From Alkalihalobacterium sp048323755 (lineage in GTDB: Bacteria; Bacillota; Bacilli; Bacillales; Bacillaceae_F), in contig NZ_JBLWFS010000023.1 of assembly GCF_048323755.1 (NCBI RefSeq), forward strand, positions 1 through 64,000: a stretch of 64,000 bases of DNA. The letters are read 5' to 3'. Made by a program: the position numbers and the translations under genes. Below are positions 17,082 through 24,900 of this stretch, piece after piece. Numbering within the stretch: position 1 is the stretch's first letter; each line of letters opens with the position of its first letter. The notes beneath the pieces were generated by a model. It was not told where the DNA came from and searched no databases. It saw only the letters and a list, made by a program, of their open reading frames with translations.

Positions 17082-17160
17082 CATAAGGCTGCTGAAAGTG
17101 AAAGTGTACACTGGAGACAAAGGTGTGGATTGGCACAGGAGTTAGCCTTATGTTTATTTT
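17082..17160 (+). terminator. Possible terminator with a large structured loop after sigH
   Basis: CATAAGGCT (17082-17090) pairs perfectly with AGCCTTATG (17144-17152), followed by TTTATTTTTTT. The loop is unusually long (about 53 nt) and contains the palindrome AGTGTACACT. It sits between sigH and the rpmG promoter. Confidence 0.55.
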
Positions 17161-17203
17161 TTTGTTTTTATGCACATAATGGAAATGGACCCCATTTGCT
17201 TTA

Positions 17204-17232
17204 TTGACACTAATTAGCCGTTATGATAGAGT
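17204..17232 (+). promoter_or_regulatory. rpmG promoter
   Basis: TTGACA (17204-17209), 17 bp, TAGAGT (17227-17232) with an upstream TG (extended -10), 48 bp before the rpmG start codon. Confidence 0.6.
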
Positions 17233-17279
17233 TTAAAAGAATGTAAGCATTTCTTAATTGTTTTTCTCGGAGGTGCTCG

Positions 17280-17429
17280 ATGCGGAAAAAAGCTGTACTA
17301 GCCTGTTCAGAATGTAAATCAAGAAATTACGCAACAGATAAGAATATGCAGAACCAAGCGGTCCGCATTGAAATGAAAAAGTTTTGCAAAAATTGCAAGA
17401 CACATACACTTCACCAAGAAACAAAATAA
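17280..17429 (+). CDS. rpmG: Ribosomal protein bL33, zinc-binding form
   Basis: A 49-residue protein, MRKKAVLACSECKSRNY at the N-terminus and KKFCKNCKTHTLHQETK at the C-terminus. C9/C12 and C36/C39 form the zinc ribbon, so this is the zinc-dependent (C+) paralogue; bacteria with it often carry a zinc-free copy elsewhere, controlled by Zur. CTCGGAGGTG precedes the ATG at 17280. It stands between sigH and secE as in B. subtilis (rpmGB). Confidence 0.95.
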   Translation: MRKKAVLACSECKSRNYATDKNMQNQAVRIEMKKFCKNCKTHTLHQETK

Positions 17430-17449
17430 AAAGACAGTAAGTCTTTTTT
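17428..17449 (+). terminator. Short terminator-like hairpin after rpmG
   Basis: AAAAAGAC pairs with GTCTTTTT around AGTAA; the 3' arm itself supplies the T run. It overlaps the rpmG stop codon and may only partly terminate, since secE follows 60 bp later. Confidence 0.6.
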
Positions 17450-17509
17450 ATTATTTAATAAATAATAAATGTTTGCTTACTCAAGTGATGAGTGCTGGAG
17501 GTGTCATGA

Positions 17510-17707
17510 TTGGCTGACCGTGAAAGAAAAAGCATTTGGAAATTTTTACGTCAAGTAATGGCTGAATTGAAACGAGTAACTTGGCCGACGCGCAAAGAGT
17601 TGACACGTTATACGTTAGTCGTACTCGGAACAGTTGCTTTTATTTCAGTCTTTTTTGCAGTAGTTGATCTAGGGATTTCAAGTTTGCTTCGTTTAATTTT
17701 AGGATAA
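17510..17707 (+). CDS. secE: Preprotein translocase subunit SecE
   Basis: Small essential part of the SecYEG channel. The 65-residue protein has a basic amphipathic cytoplasmic region (KFLRQVMAELKRVTWPTRKEL, the conserved WP motif) and one C-terminal membrane span (about residues 40-60). TTG 17510 follows CTGGAGGTG at good spacing. The secE-nusG pairing is conserved in bacteria. Confidence 0.96.
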   Translation: MADRERKSIWKFLRQVMAELKRVTWPTRKELTRYTLVVLGTVAFISVFFAVVDLGISSLLRLILG

Positions 17708-17741
17708 AAGTTGATCAAGTAAGTCTTGGAGTTTATCCATA

Positions 17742-17777
17742 GAGGAGGGAAGGACGAGTTTAGTCCTAAAATGTATG
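17742..17777 (+). promoter_or_regulatory. nusG Shine-Dalgarno separated from start by a hairpin
   Basis: GAGGAGGG (17742-17749) is 25 bases before the nusG ATG at 17775, far too long for normal initiation. Between them AGGAC (17751-17755) pairs with GTCCT (17763-17767) over a 7-base loop; folding would bring the two to about 8 bases apart. Confidence 0.5.
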
Positions 17778-18311
17778 GAGAAAAGCTGGTATGTAGTTCA
17801 CACGTATTCTGGTTATGAAAACAAAGTCAAAACCAACCTTGAGATGCGAGTCGAAACAATGGATATGACAGATAAAATTTTTCGCGTTCTTGTTCCAGTT
17901 GAAGAAGAAACTGAAATTAAGAACGGAAAAAGTAAATCAGTTACAAAAAAAGTATTTCCTGGTTATGTCCTTGTTGAAATGGTTATGACTGATGATTCTT
18001 GGTATGTTGTACGTAACACGCCTGGAGTTACGGGGTTTGTAGGGTCAGCAGGAGCGGGTTCTAAGCCGACTGCCTTACTACCAGAAGAAATAGAAGGAAT
18101 TCTAAAACAAATGGGTGTTGACGAACCGAGAGAGGATATTGACTTTGAAATTAAGGAGTCAGTAAGAGTGATTGAAGGTCCTTTTGCGAACTTTATCGGT
18201 ACGATTGAAGAAATTCAAGCTGATAAAAGAAAAGTTAAAGTTCACGTCAATATGTTTGGGCGTGAAACTCCGGTTGAATTGGAATTTACTCAAGTTGAAA
18301 AGGTAATCTGA
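17775..18311 (+). CDS. nusG: Transcription termination/antitermination protein NusG
   Basis: Binds RNA polymerase; in Bacillus it stimulates pausing and links transcription to translation and termination. In 178 residues it has the NGN domain (SWYVVHTYSGYENKVK to about 110) and a C-terminal KOW domain (VIEGPFANFIGTIEEI). MEKSWYVVH aligns with B. subtilis NusG, fixing the start at 17775 even though the nearest strong Shine-Dalgarno is 25 bases upstream with a small hairpin between. Confidence 0.96.
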   Translation: MEKSWYVVHTYSGYENKVKTNLEMRVETMDMTDKIFRVLVPVEEETEIKNGKSKSVTKKVFPGYVLVEMVMTDDSWYVVRNTPGVTGFVGSAGAGSKPTALLPEEIEGILKQMGVDEPREDIDFEIKESVRVIEGPFANFIGTIEEIQADKRKVKVHVNMFGRETPVELEFTQVEKVI

Positions 18312-18315
18312 CCAT

Positions 18316-18338
18316 AAGCCCCTTGAGTTTGGGGTTTT
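18316..18338 (+). terminator. Terminator-like hairpin after nusG
   Basis: AAGCCCC (18316-18322) pairs with GGGGTTT (18331-18337) around TTGAGTTT; the T run is short (TTTT). Confidence 0.6.
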
Positions 18339-18353
18339 AATATTTTCAGGTCC

Positions 18354-18395
18354 TGTCTAGCTTTGGTGCCCCTTTGAGGGTGCTTGTACTTTCTT
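18354..18395. repeat. Putative short relative of the ispF-gltX palindromic repeat
   Basis: It begins TGTCTAGCT like the element at 10586-10712 and ends TGCTTGTACTTTCTT, comparable with CCTTGCGCTTTTCTT there. GGTGCCC and GGGTGC form a short stem in the place of GGCGCC/GGCGCC. It looks like the two ends of the longer element with the interior missing. Confidence 0.5.
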
Positions 18396-18434
18396 CTGAT
18401 CGCTAAACTGGATATAAATAGTTTTTAAAAGAAC

Positions 18435-18463
18435 TTGATATCTTAGTTTTAAAGTGATAATAT
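18435..18463 (+). promoter_or_regulatory. rplK promoter
   Basis: TTGATA (18435-18440), 17 bp, TAATAT (18458-18463) preceded by TG (extended -10). The leader that follows contains GTGGGAGGGC...CCACATCACGGACTAAGGAGG, which recalls the B. subtilis rplK leader. Confidence 0.6.
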
Positions 18464-18561
18464 TGTTTTGTTTGATAGGGGTATTCAAAAATTGAAATAC
18501 CTATCTATGAGTGGGAGGGCAAAACCCGGTTACCACATCACGGACTAAGGAGGTGTGTCGC

Positions 18562-18987
18562 GTGGCTAAAAAGGTTATTAAAATGGTTAAGTTACAAATC
18601 CCAGCAGGGAAAGCAAACCCAGCACCACCAGTTGGACCTGCATTAGGACAAGCTGGAGTAAACATTATGGGCTTCTGTAAAGAATTCAATGCTCGTACTT
18701 CTGATCAAGCTGGTTTGATCATTCCGGTTGAAATTACGGTATTTGAAGACCGTTCTTTTACATTTATCACTAAAACTCCGCCTGCTGCAGTTCTTCTTAA
18801 GAAAGCAGCTGGTATTGAGTCTGGTTCTGGTGAGCCAAACCGTACAAAAGTCGCAACTGTTAAGCGTGACAAAGTACGTGAAATCGCTGAGCAAAAAATG
18901 CCTGATCTAAACGCAGCTGATGTTGAAGCAGCAATGCGTATGGTTGAAGGAACAGCTCGAAGCATGGGAATCGTTATCGAAGACTAA
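18562..18987 (+). CDS. rplK: Ribosomal protein uL11
   Basis: Binds the GTPase-associated centre of 23S rRNA at the base of the L7/L12 stalk; needed for RelA activation and thiopeptide binding. The 141-residue protein has the proline-rich N-terminal domain (KLQIPAGKANPAPPVGPALG) and the rRNA-binding C-terminal domain ending in TARSMGIVIED. GTG 18562 follows AAGGAGGTG and gives the same length as B. subtilis L11. Confidence 0.98.
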   Translation: MAKKVIKMVKLQIPAGKANPAPPVGPALGQAGVNIMGFCKEFNARTSDQAGLIIPVEITVFEDRSFTFITKTPPAAVLLKKAAGIESGSGEPNRTKVATVKRDKVREIAEQKMPDLNAADVEAAMRMVEGTARSMGIVIED

Positions 18988-19001
18988 TGTTTTGTTGCAG
19001 G

Positions 19002-19053
19002 AGGTTGCGATTAGGAGGAATCCTTTTCTAACGATAAGTTAGGTTCGCAACCT
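19002..19053 (+). promoter_or_regulatory. Structured rplA leader hairpin
   Basis: AGGTTGCGA (19002-19010) pairs perfectly with TCGCAACCT (19045-19053); CTAAT/ATTAG can extend the base, and AGGA/TCCT forms an inner hairpin. It lies between rplK and rplA and could be an L1-responsive site, though L1 autoregulation is documented in other bacteria and not shown here. Confidence 0.5.
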
Positions 19054-19104
19054 TTATTAGTGGGAGGTACTACCGATAAAACCACAAACGAGGAGGAAAT
19101 GAAA

Positions 19105-19800
19105 GTGGCTAAACGAGGAAAAAAATATCAAGAAGCTACGAAGTTAGTAGACCGTGATCAAGTTTATTCTGCTGAAGAAGCAATTGAGCTTGTAAAAAAA
19201 GCATCTACTGCTAAATTTGATGAAACAGTTGAAATCGCTGTTCGTCTTGGAGTAGATCCTAAAAAAGCAGATCAACAAATCCGTGGAGCTGTTGTACTAC
19301 CAAATGGTACAGGTAAAACTCAACGCGTATTAGTATTTGCTAAAGGCGAAAAAGCGAAAGAAGCAGAAGCAGCTGGCGCTGATTATGTAGGAGATGAAGA
19401 TTATATTAACAAAATCAACCAAGGCTGGTTTGACTTTGATGTAATCGTTGCGACTCCTGACATGATGGGTCAGGTTGGTAAGCTTGGTCGTGTATTAGGA
19501 CCAAAAGGTTTAATGCCAAACCCTAAAACGGGAACAGTAACTTTCGAAGTAGAAAAAGCTGTTAACGAAATTAAGGCTGGTAAAGTTGAGTACCGTGTAG
19601 ATAAAGCTGGAAACATCCACTGCTCAATTGGTAAAGTTTCTTTTGAAACAAACAAACTAGTTGAGAATTTATCTACAATTATCGATACTCTAATGAAAGT
19701 TAAACCTGCTGCAGCAAAAGGTACTTACATGAAGAACGTTGCTGTTGCTTCAACAATGGGTCCTGGTGTTAAAGTTAACGTAGCATCTGTTACAAAATAA
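19105..19800 (+). CDS. rplA: Ribosomal protein uL1
   Basis: Forms the mobile L1 stalk that releases deacylated tRNA, and represses its own operon in several bacteria. The 231-residue protein contains the family signatures VVLPNGTGKTQRVLVFAKG, GRVLGPKGLMPNPKTGT and the C-terminal STMGPGVKV. GTG 19105 (MAKRGKKYQ) sits 8 bp after GAGGAGG; ATG 19099 is too close. Confidence 0.98.
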   Translation: MAKRGKKYQEATKLVDRDQVYSAEEAIELVKKASTAKFDETVEIAVRLGVDPKKADQQIRGAVVLPNGTGKTQRVLVFAKGEKAKEAEAAGADYVGDEDYINKINQGWFDFDVIVATPDMMGQVGKLGRVLGPKGLMPNPKTGTVTFEVEKAVNEIKAGKVEYRVDKAGNIHCSIGKVSFETNKLVENLSTIIDTLMKVKPAAAKGTYMKNVAVASTMGPGVKVNVASVTK

Positions 19801-19804
19801 TATA

Positions 19805-19833
19805 TTGACACCATTCGATCGATAGAGTATACT
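19805..19833 (+). promoter_or_regulatory. rplJ-rplL promoter
   Basis: TTGACA (19805-19810), exactly 17 bp, TATACT (19828-19833). It directly precedes the L10 leader. Confidence 0.85.
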
Positions 19834-19844
19834 AATTTAAGTGT

Positions 19845-19985
19845 TCTATTAATTGAATTATTAATAGCAATCCATACCGTAGACAGTAGGAGCGTTAATC
19901 GCTTAATTTCCTACCGAGGTTGTCATTTAAGTTATATTTATGACTAACATGGCCTCCGTATGTCTAAATGCGGAGGCTTTTATAT
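19845..19985 (+). ncRNA. L10 (rplJ) leader with attenuator
   Basis: The leader before rplJ contains GACAGTAGGA pairing with TTCCTAC...TGTC, the type of element bound by L10(L12)4 in other bacteria, then a terminator-like hairpin GCCTCCGTA (19952-19960) / TGCGGAGGC (19969-19977) followed by TTTTAT. Autogenous control by the L10-L12 complex through this attenuator is expected from the family, not shown here. Confidence 0.8.
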
Positions 19986-20026
19986 TGGCTTCTGAACGGT
20001 ATGAAAGAACCATAGGAGGTGTAAAA

Positions 20027-20524
20027 ATGAGCGTACTTGCAAAAAAACAAGAGGTCGTAACAGAAATTGCTACTAAACTTCGTGATAGCAAATCAACAAT
20101 TATCGTTGACTATCGTGGATTAAACGTAGCTGAAGTTACTGAACTTCGTAAACAACTTCGTGAAGCAGGCGTTGAGTTCAAAGTTTATAAAAACTCGATG
20201 GCACGTCGTGCAACAGCTGAAGTTGAATTATCTGAGTTAGACGCACAACTAGTTGGACCAACTGCAATTGCTTTTGGTGATGAGGATGTTGTTGCACCTG
20301 CAAAGATTATCAATGAGTTTGCAAAGAAACATGAAGCTCTTGAAATTAAAGCTGGTGTAATCGAAGGTCGTATTGCGACTGTTGAAGAAGTAAAAGCTTT
20401 AGCGGAACTTCCGTCTCGCGAAGGTTTACTTTCTATGTTGCTTAGCGTACTTCAAGCTCCTGTTCGTAACTTTGCATTGGCTACAAAAGCTGTTGCAGAT
20501 CAAAAAGAAGAACAAGGTGCATAA
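20027..20524 (+). CDS. rplJ: Ribosomal protein uL10
   Basis: Anchors L7/L12 dimers to the ribosome. The 165-residue protein has the globular N-terminal domain (STIIVDYRGLNVAEVTELRKQL, KVYKNSMARRA) and a C-terminal helix for L12 dimers. ATG 20027 follows ATAGGAGGTG; a longer frame from 19940 would include the attenuator and lacks a site. Transcribed with rplL. Confidence 0.97.
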   Translation: MSVLAKKQEVVTEIATKLRDSKSTIIVDYRGLNVAEVTELRKQLREAGVEFKVYKNSMARRATAEVELSELDAQLVGPTAIAFGDEDVVAPAKIINEFAKKHEALEIKAGVIEGRIATVEEVKALAELPSREGLLSMLLSVLQAPVRNFALATKAVADQKEEQGA

Positions 20525-20583
20525 TTGTTTCAGTAACATAAGTTTCGGATAAAATATTAGAGATCTGATTAGGAGGATTTATC

Positions 20584-20949
20584 ATGAGTAAAGAGCAAAT
20601 CTTAGAAGCAATCAAAGAAATGACTGTATTAGAACTAAACGACTTAGTAAAAGCAATCGAGGAAGAGTTTGGCGTAACTGCAGCTGCTCCTGTAGCTGTT
20701 ATGGGTGGCGCTGCTGGTGGCGACGCTGCTGCAGAGCAAACTGAATTTGACGTAATTCTTACAAGTGCTGGTGGATCTAAAATCAACGTTATCAAAGTTG
20801 TACGTGAAATCACTGGTCTTGGTTTAAAAGAAGCTAAAGCTGTTGTAGATGGTGCTCCAGCTCCAATTAAAGAAGGCGTTTCTAAAGAGGAATCTGAAGA
20901 AATGAAAGCTAAACTTGAAGATGCTGGTGCTTCTGTAGAAGTTAAGTAA
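20584..20949 (+). CDS. rplL: Ribosomal protein bL12 (L7/L12)
   Basis: Stalk protein recruiting translation GTPases. In 121 residues: N-terminal dimerisation helices (EQILEAIKEMTVLELNDLVKAIEEEF split around an Ala/Gly-rich hinge) and the C-terminal factor-binding domain (EFDVILTSAGGSKINVIK, GLGLKEAKAVVD). GGAGG precedes the ATG. It ends the rplJ operon at a strong terminator. Confidence 0.98.
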   Translation: MSKEQILEAIKEMTVLELNDLVKAIEEEFGVTAAAPVAVMGGAAGGDAAAEQTEFDVILTSAGGSKINVIKVVREITGLGLKEAKAVVDGAPAPIKEGVSKEESEEMKAKLEDAGASVEVK

Positions 20950-20966
20950 TTTAATAAAAGACACAG

Positions 20967-21000
20967 ACTGGGTGAGGCTGAGCCACACCCAGTTTTTTTT
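20967..21000 (+). terminator. Terminator of the rplJ-rplL operon
   Basis: ACTGGGTG pairs with CACCCAGT around a GGC/GCC mini-stem, followed by nine T. Confidence 0.95.
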
Positions 21001-21116
21001 TCATTTTAATGACTATAAATATTCCTTTTTAGACGATAATTAAAGTAGGTTCTATTCTTTGGTTGATAGAGCCGTAATATAGTATATATAGTATGATGAA
21101 ATGTGGGGTTGTTAAG

Positions 21117-21719
21117 ATGGCCAATCATTATTATTCTGAAACTCCGAGCGTTGAAAGTAATAGAAATCGTTTTACTTTTGATCTAAGAGGAAACACATTA
21201 CGTTTTATTTCAGATGCGGGGGTATTTTCGAAGAAGGAGATAGACTTTGGGAGTCGGCTATTAATAGAGGTCTTTCAATTCCCGGACGTCGCAGGTGACC
21301 TTTTAGACATGGGTTGTGGTTACGGTCCGATTGGTTTAGCTTTGGCAAAAGAAAATAATGAACTAACTGTTTACATGGCGGATATTAATGAACGTGCCGT
21401 GCAGCTATCAAAAGAAAATGCGGCTGAAAATAAGATTAGCAATGTCGAGATTTTCCAAAGTAATCTTTTTGATGCGATTGAGAAGGATGACTTTGCTGCA
21501 ATCTTAACAAATCCACCTATTCGAGCAGGGAAGGACACAGTACACCAAATCTATGAACAAGCGCACGCGAAGTTAGTTTCGGGCGGACAGTTATGGATTG
21601 TTATTCAGAAAAAACAGGGGGCACCCTCTACTATTGAAAAGTTGAAGATGTTATTTGTTGATGTTGAGGTTGTTGAAAAGAAAAAAGGTTATTTTATAAT
21701 TCGAGCAGAAAAAAATTGA
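21117..21719 (+). CDS. RsmC-like class I methyltransferase (YbxB)
   Basis: SAM-dependent methyltransferase of the RsmC/RlmG fold, 200 residues. The SAM motif LLDMGCGYGPIGLALA is near residue 65, the acidic loop is MADINERAV, and the catalytic NPPIRAG is near 135. N-terminal NHYYSETPSVESN matches the YbxB family. The family's relatives methylate guanines in 16S rRNA; the substrate is not known for this branch. ATG 21117 is chosen by homology; its ribosome binding site is weak (GTGGGG). It lies between rplL and rpoB as in B. subtilis. Confidence 0.88.
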   Translation: MANHYYSETPSVESNRNRFTFDLRGNTLRFISDAGVFSKKEIDFGSRLLIEVFQFPDVAGDLLDMGCGYGPIGLALAKENNELTVYMADINERAVQLSKENAAENKISNVEIFQSNLFDAIEKDDFAAILTNPPIRAGKDTVHQIYEQAHAKLVSGGQLWIVIQKKQGAPSTIEKLKMLFVDVEVVEKKKGYFIIRAEKN

Positions 21720-21817
21720 CTATGAAAGTCAGTTGTGTTATTGTTATTTAATGCGTATAACTGCCAATTTTCAGACACATTTTTTAAAGTAAATCAAGTG
21801 AAATTTACTGTATAAAA

Positions 21818-21845
21818 TGGATAGGGTTGGTTATACTTATATAAT
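21818..21845 (+). promoter_or_regulatory. Possible rpoB-rpoC promoter
   Basis: TGGATA (21818-21823), 16 bp, TATAAT (21840-21845). It gives a leader of about 110 nt before rpoB; other AT-rich hexamers nearby make the choice uncertain. Confidence 0.4.
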
Positions 21846-21964
21846 CGTCGTAATGGTAGGAAATAGTTGTGATAACATTATTATCCAACTACTCTTATGG
21901 CTTAATGGATACGATCTATTGAGTGAAGAACATTATAATAAGCGAGATTTGAGGGGTGAATCAG

Positions 21965-24900
21965 TTGACAGGTCAACTAGTTCAGTATGGACGCCACCGC
22001 CAACGAAGAAGCTATGCGAGAATCAAAGAAGTATTGGAATTACCAAACTTAATTGAAATTCAAACTGCTTCTTATCAATGGTTTCTTGATGAGGGTTTGA
22101 GAGAAATGTTTCAAGACATCTCACCGATTCAGGATTTTACAGGTAATCTAGTCTTAGAGTTTATCGACTACAGTTTAGGAGAACCAAAATATCCAGTAGA
22201 TGAATCGAAAGAACGAGATGTTACATATGCTGCTCCTTTGCGTGTGAAAGTTCGTTTAATTAACAAGGAAACTGGTGAAGTAAAAGAGCAAGAAGTGTTT
22301 ATGGGTGACTTCCCACTAATGACGGAAACAGGTACGTTCGTTATTAATGGTGCAGAGCGTGTAATTGTTTCGCAGCTTGTACGTTCACCAAGTGTTTATT
22401 ATAGCCAAAAAATAGATAAAAACGGTAAGAAGGGGTTTACTGCAACTGTTATTCCTAACCGCGGAGCATGGTTAGAGCTTGAAACAGATGCCAAAGATAT
22501 TGTGTATGTGAGAATAGATCGTACTAGGAAGATACCTGTTACGGTTCTTTTGCGTGCGCTAGGCTTTGGGTCTGATCAAGAGATCATTGACCTTCTCGGG
22601 GAAGATGAATACTTACGCAATACGCTAGAAAAAGATAACACCGATGGTACGGAAAAAGCACTATTGGAAATTTATGAGCGATTACGTCCGGGTGAGCCTC
22701 CTACTGTAGATAATGCGAAAAGTCTATTAGAATCAAGGTTCTTTGATCCAAAGCGTTATGATTTAGCGAGTGTAGGTCGTTACAAAATCAACAAGAAGCT
22801 TCACATTAAAAACCGTTTGTTCAACCAACGTTTAGCAGAAACGTTAGTTGATCCTGAGACAGGTGAAGTAATTGCTGATGAGGGTACTTTGCTAGATCGT
22901 CGTACACTTGATCGAATTATTCCATATTTAGAAAACAACGTTGGCTTTAAGCAAGTTGGAGTTTCTGGTGGAGTAGTAGAAGACGGTGAAGTTCAGCTGC
23001 AAGCAATTAAAATTTACTCTCCAGATGATCATGAAAATGAGCAGGTTATTAAAGTAATTGGGAATGGAATGGTTGAGCAAAGTGTAAAACACATTACACC
23101 TTCCGACATTATTGCTTCTATTAATTATTTCTTTAACCTATTACATAAGGTTGGGGATACTGATGATATCGACCACTTAGGTAACCGACGTTTAAGATCT
23201 GTAGGTGAGTTACTGCAAAATCAGTTCCGTATCGGTCTTTCAAGGATGGAAAGAGTAGTGCGTGAGCGAATGTCAATTCAGGATCCAAATATGATTACGC
23301 CACAAGCGTTAATTAATATTCGTCCGGTTATTGCATCAATTAAAGAGTTCTTTGGAAGCTCTCAGTTATCTCAGTTCATGGACCAAACAAATCCATTAGC
23401 TGAACTAACACATAAACGTCGTTTATCTGCATTAGGGCCTGGTGGTTTAACTCGTGAGCGTGCAGGGTTTGAAGTTCGTGATGTTCACTATTCTCACTAT
23501 GGTCGTATGTGTCCGATTGAAACACCTGAGGGACCAAACATCGGACTTATCAACTCACTATCGAGTTATGCAAAAGTCAACAAGTTTGGCTTTATGGAAA
23601 CACCATACCGTCGTGTCGACCCTGAAACTGGAAAAGTAACGGCGCAAATTGATTACTTAACAGCTGACGAAGAAGATAACTATATCGTTGCCCAAGCCAA
23701 CATGAAGCTTGGTGATGACGGATCTTTCCTAGATGAAAACATTATCTCTCGTTTTAAAGGGGAAAACATTGTTGTATCTCGAGATCGTGTTGACTACATG
23801 GATGTTTCTCCTAAACAGGTTGTTTCAGCAGCGACTTCATGTATACCGTTCTTAGAAAACGATGACTCGAACCGTGCACTTATGGGAGCAAACATGCAAC
23901 GTCAAGCGGTTCCGTTACTTCGTCCTGAATCACCGATTGTTGGTACAGGAATGGAGCACGTATCTGCAAAAGACTCTGGTGCAGCGATTGTTGCTAAGCA
24001 TCGTGGGATTGTTGAACGTGTAACAGCTCGTGAAGTTTGGGTTCGTCGTTTAGAAGAGATTGATGGTAAAGAAATTAAAGGTGACTTAGATAAATATCGT
24101 CTTCAAAAGTTTGTTCGTTCTAACCAAGGAACGTGCTATAACCAAGTACCAATTGTTAGTGAAGGAAACATCGTAGAAAAACGTGAAATCGTTGCAGATG
24201 GTCCTTCAATGGAATTAGGTGAAATGGCTTTAGGCCGTAATGTTATGGTCGCATTCATGACTTGGGAAGGTTATAACTATGAGGATGCAATTATTCTAAG
24301 TGAACGTTTAGTTAAAGATGATGTGTATACATCTGTTCATATTGAAGAGTACGAATCTGAAGCTCGTGATACAAAGCTTGGTCCAGAAGAGATTACGCGT
24401 GATATCCCTAACGTAGGTGAAGATGCACTGAAGAACCTTGACGAGCGTGGTATTATTCGCGTAGGGGCTGAAGTGAAGGACGGAGACATTCTCGTTGGTA
24501 AAGTAACTCCTAAAGGGGTAACTGAACTAACAGCAGAAGAAAGGCTTTTACATGCGATCTTCGGTGAAAAGGCACGAGAAGTTCGTGATACATCATTACG
24601 TGCACCACATGGTGGAGACGGAATTGTACTTGATGTGAAAATCTTCAACCGTGAAGACGGAGATGAATTACCTCCAGGTGTAAACCAATTAGTAAGGGTA
24701 TATATCGTTCAAAAACGTAAAATTCATGAAGGTGACAAGATGGCGGGTCGCCACGGTAACAAAGGGGTTATCTCAAGAATTTTACCAGAAGAAGATATGC
24801 CGTATTTACCAGATGGTACACCGGTTGATATCATGTTAAACCCTCTAGGGGTACCTTCGCGTATGAACATCGGACAAGTGCTTGAACTTCACATAGGTAT

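Noticed and set aside
18643..18965. Two minus-strand frames opposite rplK
   Set aside because: Shadows of the strongly biased rplK coding sequence; no ribosome binding site or family resemblance.
19940..20026. N-terminal extension of L10 from 19940
   Set aside because: It would translate the attenuator hairpin; AGGAGGTG and homology support 20027.
22930..23450. Possible rifampicin-resistance variant in rpoB
   Set aside because: The resistance region reads as the ordinary sensitive sequence; no substitution is visible.
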